Source: Chlamydomonas sphaeroides | Lineage: Eukaryota; Chlorophyta; Chlorophyceae; Chlamydomonadales; Chlamydomonadaceae | Direction of reading: 5' to 3' | Assembly (NCBI GenBank): GCA_001662425.1 | Contig: BDDC01001418.1 | Span: 1-17,200, forward strand | DNA length: 17,200 nucleotides | Shown here: in pieces, positions 1 through 9,200 of the stretch | How the letters are laid out: every line of letters begins with the position of its first letter | How positions within the stretch are numbered: the stretch's first letter is position 1 | The notes under the pieces: model-generated | The model's database searches: none | Told to the model about the DNA's origin: nothing | Seen by the model: only the letters and a program-made list of their open reading frames with translations | Position numbers and translations under genes: made by a program

Positions 1-84
1 CGGGTCCGGTGCCGTGTTGAGGTCCGGGTCCGGTGCCGTGTTGAGGTCCGGGTCCGGTGCAGTGTTGAGGTCCGGGTCCGGTGC
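1..84. repeat. 24-bp tandem repeat (minisatellite) in a gene A intron
   Basis: Units start at 1, 25, 49 and 73, each beginning cgggtccggtg and ending ttgaggtc; the last is partial. One unit carries a c to a change (cagtg for ccgtg). The array is cut by the window start, so its length is unknown. It lies upstream of the acceptor at 267 and so should be intronic. In one frame it would read RSGSGAVL repeats, but there is no support for translation. Confidence 0.9.
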
Positions 85-267
85 GCATGCAGATATCCAT
101 GACGCCCGGTGCAGCCAGAACGCGCGGCTGGGAGCGGTGGACCTGCTCTATCTGCTGTACCGGACCGCGCGGACCTCGTGGGCCGCCGTGTTGCTCGCGC
201 CGGCCGAGGTGGTGCGCCATGCTGAGCTACCCTGCCCGTGCGCCCTGCCATGCTTGTGGCCCCGTAG

Positions 268-931
268 GCGAGTGCTGGGACAAGGACCCGGCGCGTCGAC
301 CCGCGGCGGCCGAGGTAGTCAAGCGGCTGATGCTGATCGAGCAGGTGGGACCCGGCCACCGTGACCCACGGCATACGAGGGCACGAATCGGTTGCATGAC
401 ATGTGATGCTATGAGACCGAGCATGCGTTTTGTGGTCGAGCATGTGAACATATGAACGAGCGGGCGGGACCCAGCACCCAGCGAGCATGGGGTGAGCGCC
501 CGCATGTTGGGCTGCTGGCTGACAGTTAGCCGGGGCGCTGCCGCGATTTCATTGGGGCGCTGCCTTCTCCGTAGCGCCGCCCCTTGGCGGATCGAATCTC
601 AGGCGCGGGCTGCGTGCGGGGCCGCTGCGTGTAGGCCAACGAATGAAGTGGGCTGATGGCGTTCGCGCTCAGCATCATGCATCACCTACCATCAGTTGCT
701 GCGTGTCGCGCCGGTGTCCCTGCGCCACCGCAGGCCGTTGCGGCAGGCCACCAGCTGCTCGACGCGGAGCAGGATACGTCGCTGGTGTCTGTGGTGCTGG
801 GCGAGCCGGAGCGGGAGCCGGTGGAGCAAAAGGCGCCCTGCCCGATGCGCACCAGCGCAACCGCTGAGCAGCAGGAGGGTGACGGCGCTGCGGCTTGGTC
901 TCAGTGTGTGCCGCCGCCGCCGCCCGTTTGA
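268..931 (+). CDS. Gene A, 3' end of a TKL receptor-like kinase (partial)
   Basis: Two exons are visible, 268-344 and 734-931, with the stop TGA at 929-931. The first begins after a tag acceptor, completes a split codon, and encodes ECWDKDPARRP followed by AAAEVVKRLMLIEQ. This is the C-lobe helix with the invariant Arg of kinase subdomain XI. It has exactly the length (77 nt) and the phases (1 in, 0 out) of exon 21 of gene B. It ends at CAG before gtggga. The tail exon starts after ccaccgcag, in phase 0, and gives 65 residues sharing VSVV and VEQ with the tail of gene B but otherwise divergent. All upstream exons lie outside the window. The kinase exon is certain by homology. The tail exon rests on splice phase and weak similarity, and a read-through of the donor to a stop near 455 is the alternative. 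The product would be a membrane receptor kinase like gene B. Confidence 0.78.
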
Positions 932-1220
932 GGGGCGTGCAGCGGGTAGCACTGCGCGCGGCTGCGGCGTGTGGAAATTGAAATGAGAATGGAGGCAAAG
1001 TAAAATGTTGGCAGGGCAGCAGGGCATCATGTTGCGCGGCAGCATGCAGCGCCGCACATCGCGCATCATGCAGAAGAAAGTCCATGAGGGGATGCCAGAC
1101 GTTCGCGAGCCGTGGCTGCGCGTATGCAAAGAGGCGCGCGTGTGTGGTGGTGTGAATGGATGAACCTGGGGGAAAGCCTGCCGCCACGGCTCCACTACGC
1201 ACGCGCTCTGCCGTTTGACG

Positions 1221-1252
1221 CGGCGTTCGAATCGAGAGGGATTCGAGTGCCG
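1221..1252. other. Hairpin, 13-bp stem, 3' flank of gene A
   Basis: The arm cggcgttcgaatc (1221-1233) pairs with gattcgagtgccg (1240-1252) over 13 positions, two of them G-T in DNA (G-U in RNA), around a 6-nt loop. It lies about 290 nt after the stop of gene A, so it may be in the 3' UTR. The core GTTCGAATC resembles a tRNA T-arm, but no tRNA fold surrounds it. Confidence 0.6.
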
Positions 1253-1295
1253 TGGTTATGTGACTCAAAGTGCTGTGGAGCAATGAACGATTGAA

Positions 1296-1328
1296 GCAAG
1301 CTTGCGGCGGGCCGCCGAGCTAGCTTGC
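1296..1328. other. Second hairpin, 3' flank of gene A
   Basis: Outer arms gcaagct (1296-1302) and agcttgc (1322-1328) are perfect complements. The interior holds a second self-complementary core, ggcgggccgcc. It lies 43 nt after the previous hairpin. Confidence 0.5.
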
Positions 1329-1969
1329 GTCAAGTTGTGCGGCTTGGCGCATACACGCTGTGCTAGGGCGGGCTCGTGCCAATTGCGACAATCGCAAGTG
1401 TGGCAGGATGCGCCAAACATGCCGCCATTCATCCTTTTGGCGGCGGTGGAGACTGTCGATGCATTGGCTTGTGAGGCCGGTTGTGAGCCCGGCCGGCGGG
1501 ACGGCCGGAAGGAACCCTAACAAGGGATGCGGCTAGGGCTACACCCGGCCCCTTTCCCCATTCGGGATGGCACGTATGTAGCGGGGCCCCTGCTGGCTAT
1601 GCAGCGGCGCTGTGCGGCGTGGTAGGTACCGGTAGCTGAAGGCAGGCAGGGGCGTCCAGCCTGCCCGGCGTGACGCATCGCATGTCGCGCCGCGACGAGA
1701 TTGTCGTGTGCAGGGGTGACGTACGGCGCACGGGTGCCGTGTGTTACCCGGCTTGGCTTGATTGGCTGAGCAGCGCAACATGCGAGCGCGTGGCTACAAT
1801 GTGGCCCAGGGAAGATGATGTGGCCCTCCGTCGGAGTGATGGTTGACGGGGCTGGCGAGCGGCGGGGGCGCTGGCTGCTCAGGTGCCACGTGTCGATGCG
1901 TCAGCTTGAGCCGCGGCTTGAGGCTGGCCCACGGCGGGGGTCAGGGGCACGGACCGTGAGACCGTGCAG

Positions 1970-1994
1970 ACCAGGGGGAACTCCCGCCCCTGGT
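1970..1994. other. Short hairpin
   Basis: accagggg (1970-1977) and cccctggt (1987-1994) are perfect complements with a 9-nt loop. The hairpin is bordered by a gcagacc direct repeat. Confidence 0.4.
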
Positions 1995-2515
1995 GCAGAC
2001 CTTGGCTTTGTGTTGCTTGATCTTAGGCAGGGCCGCGGGGACACGAACTATCAAACAACGAGCAAGCAACAAGGCCGTAGCTGAGGAGCGAACAACCATG
2101 CGGCGCGCCTGGGATGGGCATCATGTCGCAGCCGTGCTGCGGTTTATAGCTGGACCGCCGTACGGGCATGCGTGGCACCGTACGTGCGGCTCCGTCTGTC
2201 CAGCCCGTACGCTGCCAGAGCCGCCGGCGGGGCGCTGTGGAGCCCTGGCCTGCGTGCCTTGGCGAGTTGGCGTCCTCTCAGATCCCTGGTACCTGTGGTG
2301 GAGTCGGGCTCGGCGCTGGCGGCCAAGCTAAGAGTGATTACAGCTTAACAGGCGACCCAGGACATTGGTTGCGGGGCTGCGTCACAGCGAGGCGAATAGT
2401 TAGCCCAAAGCAGTTGGTTAGAGTCCCTGGTCATCCTGTTACCACCAGTTACGAGCAATGGTCACCTGGGCTGCCTTCGCTTTCCGCCGCGCCGGGGGAC
2501 CTGTCGGTGCGGAAT

Positions 2516-2587
2516 GCTGCCAAGCCAGGCCACCTCCAGGCCCTTGGGCCAGCTGCCAAGCCAGCTCACCCCCAGGCCCTTGGGCCA
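2516..2587. repeat. 36-bp direct repeat, two copies
   Basis: Units 2516-2551 and 2552-2587 both begin gctgccaagccag and end with caggcccttgggcca. They differ at a few internal positions. Confidence 0.75.
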
Positions 2588-2768
2588 GCTGCCGTTGCGG
2601 CCGTGGACACCGGTGGAGCTGCTGAGCGGGCAGGCAGGGGTGAATTTTTGGCCCCTGCCGGGTGGGTTTCAAAGAGACTGCCGGGACTTTTCTGGCATGC
2701 GACCCCTGGTCGCTTCACACGGGCATGGCTGGGGCGCGCTTGCATGCAAGACCCTCGGTGGGTGGGTT

Positions 2769-2787
2769 CAGGGGAGACTCTCCCCTG
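2769..2787. repeat. 19-bp perfect palindrome
   Basis: CAGGGGAGA, a central C, then TCTCCCCTG. It is bounded on both sides by the direct motif ggtgggt. Function is unknown; it could be a cruciform or a dimer-type protein site. Confidence 0.6.
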
Positions 2788-2910
2788 GGTGGGTAAGTTG
2801 ACTCCCTCTTCCGGGCCGCCAGGTTACCCAACTCCAGTAGCGCCCAATGGAGTGCTTGACTTCACTAACCTTGGGCCGGCTGGATCCACCCAGCCCGGTT
2901 GATTATAGGC

Positions 2911-3263
2911 CCGCGTGGTAAACCGATCAGGTCTCGAGCAGCTTCCCGCTAGCAAGCCTCCGCTGAGCCCCGCAGGCGCGACACCGTCAGAGCCCCCACC
3001 CCTCCCCACCAGCGCGTGGTGCGCACAGCGTCGGTTGCTCATCGTGTTGCGAAGTTAGGGTGGACAGGGGGTACATCGTGCGCGTGGCAGCTCAGAGCAG
3101 CGCCGCGGGCAAGAATCTCAGCAGGGTCCGACGCGGGGGTTGCACGTGGCGGGTGAAGTTGCGCGCGGCGTCGTAGAGTGCGCTGGTGACAAACCCACAC
3201 TCAGCGTGAAAATAATAATCGCGCTACTTGCACGATGAATGAAACGCCTGGCTTGGGGCTATA
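2911..3263 (+). promoter_or_regulatory. Upstream region of gene B, promoter and 5' UTR presumed
   Basis: This is the 350 bp before the start codon. An AT-rich patch, gaaaataataat (3208-3219), lies 45-55 bp before the ATG. The 11-mer tggcttggggc (3249-3259) sits just before the ATG and recurs at 14489-14499 before gene C. Similar actcag motifs precede both. No canonical TATA box was identified; the transcription start is not visible. Confidence 0.35.
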
Positions 3264-6200
3264 ATGTTCTGCCTCCGAAAATTACTTCTTTGCGCGGTGA
3301 CCGCGACTTTCTGCAGCTTTAGCGCCCTAGGTGTGAAGGAGGCCTTCGTGGGCACAGGGGGGCAGCTCGCTGCAGCGCTGGCGGACCCGACCATCGACCG
3401 AGTCCTTGTAACCACGCTATTTCTGGAGCTGCTCGACGAGGATTTCGCTGGGTACCCAATCCCGGTGCTTCTTGCGAGGAACGTCACGCTGCGTGGAGTT
3501 GACAGCCTTCCGCAATGGCCTATCCTCCGCCTGGTGACGCGGCAGAAGGTGCGCTGCTGCCCGTTTAAAAGACGCTTACGCATTTTTGCCTCGTGGCAAC
3601 GCTGAACGCGAACTTCAGCCGCCGTCCAAAAACGACAGAAACCAGCTCGGCCTTGATAGTGACAGGGTGACCGTGCGTCCTCGGCGGGCCGGAGCGAACT
3701 CACCAGTTTTAGTTACGTAGCTCTGCTGATCGCTGGATAGCTCGGGCCGGGTACGAAGGGGCTTCGTCAACGCGTCTTAGTCGTGCGCTTAGGGGCCAAG
3801 GGAGCTCTGCCTTCCGTTGCGGCCCCTTGCTCATCTGTATTTTCCCTTTTCCCTTAGTACGCGGCACCTCGCTGGCCCGCATATCTTAACCTGAAGCCCG
3901 CTGCCAGCCCGACGGTCGTGCGCCCATCCCGCCCTGCTGTCACGCCCTTGCAACTCTTTATCGCGCTGCGCGCTCACCACACGCTGAACCACCGATATGT
4001 CCCCTCGCCGAGAGTATCTCCTCGCCAGCTCCTCCCCCAGCCACGCGCCGCTGCAGTGTCCTCGTGGCTCAGCCGCCTTGCAGGCCAAGTATCCGCCCAT
4101 TGCGGGGGCCACGTACCTCGGAAACACGCAGGAGGTGGCCGCCTGGCGCCTGCGTGCTTCCCCTTCGCCGTCAGCTCGCTCCCTTGCGTAGCCTCGTCAG
4201 CCCGGTCGAGCTGCCAGCATGGGCATGGCTCCAAGCACGGCGCATACCACCTAGCTAGCAAGCTTATCAACGACTGCGCTTGATGGCTGTGGTTGTTCGC
4301 CGCCCTGCCCGCCTGCAGATCCAGCTGTGGGGCAAGCAGGTGCACCTAGCGGTCGAGCGGGCGGTGCTGCTAGACACGGTCAGCCAGGAGCTGATGCTGG
4401 CGGGCGCCTTTGCGCCCATGCTCGTGTCGCCGCCGGCGTACGAGATGTCGGCCATGACGCTGACCGACGGCGCCATCGTGTTCGGTGAGCGCCTGGCCAG
4501 GTCCACGGAGTGCCCGCGCGTGGGTCGTGCAAAACCGCCGGGCGGGCGCCTGCTCTGTACGGCATGTGGCGACCTTGACCTTACGTACGGCATGTGGCGC
4601 ACTGCCGTACTACAAGAGCAACTGCCGACTGGCGGGGTCCCAGCTTGTAACGGGCGGCTCTTACTGACAGCAGCAACCCTTCCTTGGTCCCCGCACCCCT
4701 TCCTTCGTCCCCCCGCGCGTCAGGTGCTTGCTACGATAGCGAGGTAGGTGGGACCGCATGTCTGCATGTGGCGCGTGAACACCCTTGCTTGCAGGATCCC
4801 CGCAAACACGCTTGCATAATCACCAGCAGACCATGGGCATGCCCCCGCTTGGTTGCGAGTTGCGGCGACCCTTCGTTTCAGCGCCACCTGGGGAGGGCTT
4901 GCCGTGCCATATGACGAGCGCCGTTCGAGCCTGCTGCCCGGGTGCCCGCCGGGTGCCGCAGTCCGTCAACCAGATCATGGGCGTGAAGGAGATGCGCCTC
5001 ACGCCGGTGAGCGGGTGCGCGGCAGAGGGGGGGCAAGGGGTGTTGCCCTGCTACAGCAGCATGACTGGTCTAGATCACGTTGCCTTCGTTCGGGGATCGT
5101 CGTCGGCACGGTGACTAGCTAGCTGCTTCCTCCGGCGCACCTGCGGCTGCACCTTGCCGCTGCTGTCATCCCGCGCACCCCCAGACCGTACGGCCGGAGG
5201 GCTTTGAGGACGTGCCGCAGCGCTTCCAGCTGGGGGCGCCCCAGGACGGCTGCATCCCCGACGACGCCGCGCCGCTGGAGCGGCGCTGCTGGTGGGGCAG
5301 CCGGCGCTAACGATGCTGTGGAGCAGCGAAGGCTAGCCTGCACGGGATGTGTGTGTGGGATCCCGTGTGTCGGAGCCCTGCAGTGGCGGTTTGCTCCGCA
5401 CGGCGTCGAAAGCCAGGGCAACGGAGGAAGCGTGGCCCGCAAGCAACACCTACCCGGCACCTTGCTTCTGTCAATCGATCGGAACACCCAGCCGCCTTCA
5501 CGCTTGTGCTGCTGCTGCTTCTGCTGCTTCTGCTGCTGCTGCTGCTGATGATGATGATGTTTGCTCGCCGCAGGCCTTTCGTGTACAAGTTCATTGCCAT
5601 GGCCTTCAGGGCGACGCTCGGCCCAACGTCATCCAGCCTGGGAGGTGAGGCTGCCGTACGGTTGCAGAACAATGTGCGATTACGGCCGTACGTGTGCCTT
5701 GGCAGGACGCGCACGGAAGCATAGCACGCCCTTGGCGGCCCTTCCACGTTGCAGCGCTTCATTGCATCCTGTCGGGAGCCCGGCTAGCAATCGTCGTTTG
5801 ATGGTGCCGTGGCCATGTCGGCAGCCTAGGGTGGAAGGGGGCCCAGATTCGTCATTGACCGCAGCCGCGCGCTGCGTGGCTCCCACGTACCGACTTGCAG
5901 TGTGGCGACCCAACCTCAACTATGCCGTGGTGCTCACCAACGTACAACTGCTGTGTCGGACCGTCACCAACAAGGCGTGCGTCGAGGTGCGGCGGGTAGC
6001 GGTGTGACCTCCCCAGCCCAGGGTGATCACGGCCAGATGGCAGGTCCAGCGCTGACGTCTGCCTGCCTGCCTGCCTGCTAGGCGCCGCGCCTGCCCACAT
6101 ACATCAAACCGGGCGCAGGCGTCCGATGGCATCACGACGACCCACGACGCTGCAACATACAAGTAGCTGCTGTGCAATCAACCGTACTCTCCCCTGCACA

Positions 6201-9200
6201 TCTCCCCCTCCGCAGCAAAACGGGCCCAGCCCCTGCATCATGACGCTCTACCACCAGATCCTCAAGCAGCCGCTGCCGCTGGGCCTGCCCGATGCCACGC
6301 CGCCCGCGCTGGCGCCGGGGGCGGCCAACGCCTCCGCCGCGGACATGTCACTAGGGGACGCGGTCATCCAGGCGGACGGCTCCACTGGCTCGAGCGGCGG
6401 CGGCCGCGGCGGCGATGGCGGGCCGTCCGTGGCACTCATCGCCGGCTGCGTTGTCGCTGGTGCGTCAGATAGACGAGAGTGCGTGTAGCCCAGCGCCGCG
6501 CCGATCTGTGGCCATGCAGCTGCTTGTCAGTGCAAGTTATTGCTTCCGTGTGGTTGGACAGCGGCGGGTCGATGCGTTCTTGTGAAGTTGCGTGCGCCGA
6601 GGTAGGTCCTGCTGGTGCGATGCTGCGTGGCATCCAAGGTGAAGGCAAACTCGCGGCGCCGCGCCGCAGCGTCCCCCTTGGCTTCATCCCAGGCTGGGCA
6701 CCGTCACGCTCCATCGTGTGTGTGGCTCGGAAGTCGCTGGGCAGCATTGGCCCAAGCGTATCTCCGGAAGTCGCATGCCGGCTCGTTACCTGTACTCCCC
6801 CGGCCCCTTTCCCCAGCAGGCTGCGCGGTGCTGGCGGGGGCCGCCGCTGCGCTGATGCTGCTGACGAGGGGCCGGCGCTGCCGGGCGAGCCTGACGCACG
6901 AGCAGAGCAGGGACCTGCCTGAGATTGCAGCGGGCAAGGCCGAAGACTGCGCCGCGCCCAAAGCCGGCAGGTGCGTGTGTGCGTCTGGTCGTTGCACTGC
7001 CGGAGCGGTGCTCCGAAGAGCTCAAACAGATGTGGGTCAGCTAGCTCGGCAGCCCCGCGTGTCGCTACACACGGATGGGTTGTTGCCAGGCGCCGAGATG
7101 TAGAGCCGCTGATGTGGGTCTGACGGCCCGGGGCGCGCCGCCATCCCTGCGCCTATTTGTAATCCGGCAGCCCCGCGTCCGGCCCGCAGGCTGGACGTCA
7201 AACATGGCGGCAGCACCCTGCTCATAAACAGTAGCTTTGGCGCGACCGCCTGTACGCCCTCACAGACGTCCACGCTCGTAATGAGGGGTGAGTTCGCGCC
7301 TAGCCCGGGTGGCCGCACGCACGCACGTACGCACGGGGCATGTCGCCAGAGAGCCTGGTGTGGGCGGAGCGTTCTAGCTCCGTGGCCGCGAAGGCAGCCA
7401 GCCTTGTGCTGAGGGTTTAAGCTGGCGCCTTTTCCGGGTGGCTGCTGGCTGAGAGGGCTCGCGCACCTCCACAACACCGCAAGACAGCCAAGCTGGGTCC
7501 GATGAGGGGAGGTCTGGCGCCTAGACTGGGTGGCTGCGTGGGGTAGCACCCACGATCAGCATGGCGCCGTGTACTGGGTGTGGTCTGGATGCGATAAAAC
7601 GTGGAGTGGCGCCGGCAGCTGCCGCCATCGCCGGCAGCAGCAGCCCGCGCTCGGCCCTAGCTTCTGTATGTGACGTTGTCCTTGCACGCTCGCGCGCCTG
7701 CCGCTGCCGCAGACGACGCCGAGGCGGGCTGCGCACCGCGCGCGTCCAAGCAGCAGCACCCGCACGGGGAGGCGCCCGACGTGATCACCACATTCACGCC
7801 GCAGCACGCAACCGTGGTCATGGACGTGGCGGTGGGTAATCGTCGACCGTTGGTGGCGCGCGTTCGGTTTGGTCGGCAGGGCATTCTGCAATCGTGCTTA
7901 AAAAGGTGCTTGCCCTGTCCGTCGCTTTATGAAATACCATGTGTGTGTCGCGCACACCGACAGGTGTCCGATGAGGCCAACGGCTCGGACGCGCCGGGCA
8001 ACCCCTACAGCCCGCTGCGTCGGCCCCCAGATGCAGCCGCAGCAGCAGCAGCCACGGCCGCCACCGACGACGTGGTCCGGCTGCTGCCCGGGCCCTCTTC
8101 GGCGCTGGGCGTGGGCGGCTTCGGCACCGTTCGTGCGGGCGTGTTTCAAGGGCAGCAGGTGGGTGCAGAGTGCAAGCAGGGATGGGGACGACGGCGTGAT
8201 CGATATCAGCGCATGCGGAGCTGGCCGGCACATCATGCAAACTCCCACCCCACCGCATCGCCCCACCCGCCAGGTGGCGGTCAAGCTGTATCGCGACCTG
8301 ATGGCGCTGCCGGGAATGCAGGCCCTCAACTTTGATGAAGTGACACGATCCTTCGTGCAGGCGAGCTATCAGGAATTTTAGGTCACGGGCACACGAGCGA
8401 CGCGGCGCGCAGCGCCCTCGCAGGCTATGCAGTCCTTGCCTCCCGGCCCCCGCGGCCCTGATCCTGCCCACCGGCACGCTCCCGTCTCGCCAATGCCCCG
8501 CAGGAGCTCGAGGTGCTGGCGCGCTGTGAGCACCCCAACATCGTCCGCATCCTGGCGGCGTGCGTCAAGCCGCCGCAGCCCTGCATGGTGCGTGAAGGGC
8601 GTGGGAGGGACGGGTGCCCGGGCTATCAGGGCCGGGGGCCGGGGTGGGGTATCCTGACGGCGACGGACGCCAGGGGTCGGGCACAGCGCCGGCGCAGGGG
8701 CCGCTTGGCGCTGACTTTAGCCATAGCGCGAGCTTGCAAGCGAGCGAGTTTGTCCGTCATGGGCTGCGCCGGCTGGGCTGCGCTTAAACGAGGACCGGCC
8801 GCAAGGACGCCGCTGGGGGCTGCCTGCCTTGCGTGCGTACCGCAGCTGAGCGCGGCCCCCAGTCGGCGCGTTGCGTCATGTGTCGGGCTAGGCAGGGAGT
8901 GTTATGTCATAGCGCCCTCTCACGCAGCCCACTGCCCCTACCGCCCTCAGGTGATGGAGCGCATGGAGACGTCGCTGGATAAGATCCTGTACAAGGAGGC
9001 GACGCGGGACGCGGCGAGCAGGCTGCAAGGACGCGCGCTGCCGCTGCCGGTGGTGGGTCCCCTGCTGCCGCGGTTGGTCGCACGCGTTGCGTGCGGATGG
9101 CCCGCTCGGGGCAGACCGCCGGTTGCTGGTCGCTCGCAGACGGAACACTGGCTATATGTATTGCGTGGGCGGGTTTGGCCGGAGCATGGCGACGCCCCGC

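Larger units (their letters stand above)
932..2330. other. Spacer, first part: 3' flank of gene A, no gene seen
   Basis: No exon-like block or homology to the neighbouring genes was recognised on either strand. Open frames here are what GC-rich DNA gives by chance. It holds three hairpins (1221-1252, 1296-1328, 1970-1994). I saw no TGTAA, the usual volvocine poly(A) signal, on the + strand between the stop of gene A and gene B, so where its transcript ends is unclear. Confidence 0.6.
2331..2910. other. Unclassified repeat-bearing stretch, possible mobile-element remnant
   Basis: Base composition shifts here (more A/T near 2331-2460). The stretch carries a 36-bp direct repeat and a 19-bp palindrome, and one frame stays open from 2168 to 2902. 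The 244-residue translation is Pro/Gly/Ala rich and resembles no family I know. No terminal repeats, target-site duplication or transposase motif were found. Mobile-element origin is a guess from composition and repeats. Confidence 0.25.
3264..6425 (+). other. Gene B ectodomain-encoding region (exons 1 to 8, part)
   Basis: Residues 1 to 330. A short n-region MFCLRK and a hydrophobic stretch to about residue 23 form the signal peptide. Then comes GGQLAAALADP and RNVTLRGVDSLPQWP, the pattern of the start of a pectate-lyase-like right-handed beta-helix as found in volvocine receptor kinases. Exon 2 continues with a strand-rich stretch ending DGAIVFG. Exons 3-5 add ACYDSE, SVNQIMGVKEM and a segment with the Cys motifs DGCIPDDAAP and ERRCW. 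Exons 6-7 give PFVYKFIAMAF and LLCRTVTNKACVE, and exon 8 opens NGPSPCIMT. The Cys spacing recalls the C-terminal ectodomain module of this family (CW, YLCE-like, ACVE, GC). From 5' to 3' the linker becomes Ala/Gly/Ser rich (about 282-330) just before the membrane. The fold assignment is inference; the residues are seen. Confidence 0.72.

Noticed and set aside
1..84. CRISPR-like array at the window start
   Set aside because: The units are contiguous 24-bp repeats without spacers, in a eukaryotic intron.
81..455. Open frame reading through the gene A kinase exon to 455
   Set aside because: Only 268-344 matches the kinase family. Gene B shows a splice donor at the exact point where similarity stops, and a good candidate last exon follows at 734.
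1221..1252. tRNA gene suggested by GTTCGAATC
   Set aside because: No acceptor, D-arm or anticodon arm can be folded around it; the sequence is better read as one long hairpin.
675..1283. 202-residue minus-strand ORF
   Set aside because: Arg/Ala/Pro/His-rich translation with no motif, overlapping the gene A tail exon on the other strand; typical of GC-rich shadow frames.
2168..2902. 244-residue + strand ORF as a gene
   Set aside because: Its low-complexity content comes from the underlying DNA repeats. No motif, no exon partners and no plausible start context.
5561..6007. Continuous 148-residue ORF over exon 6, intron 6 and exon 7
   Set aside because: It reads exon 6 in the wrong frame and uses exon 7 only at its end. 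Splicing at 5644/5901 gives family-like protein in one frame.
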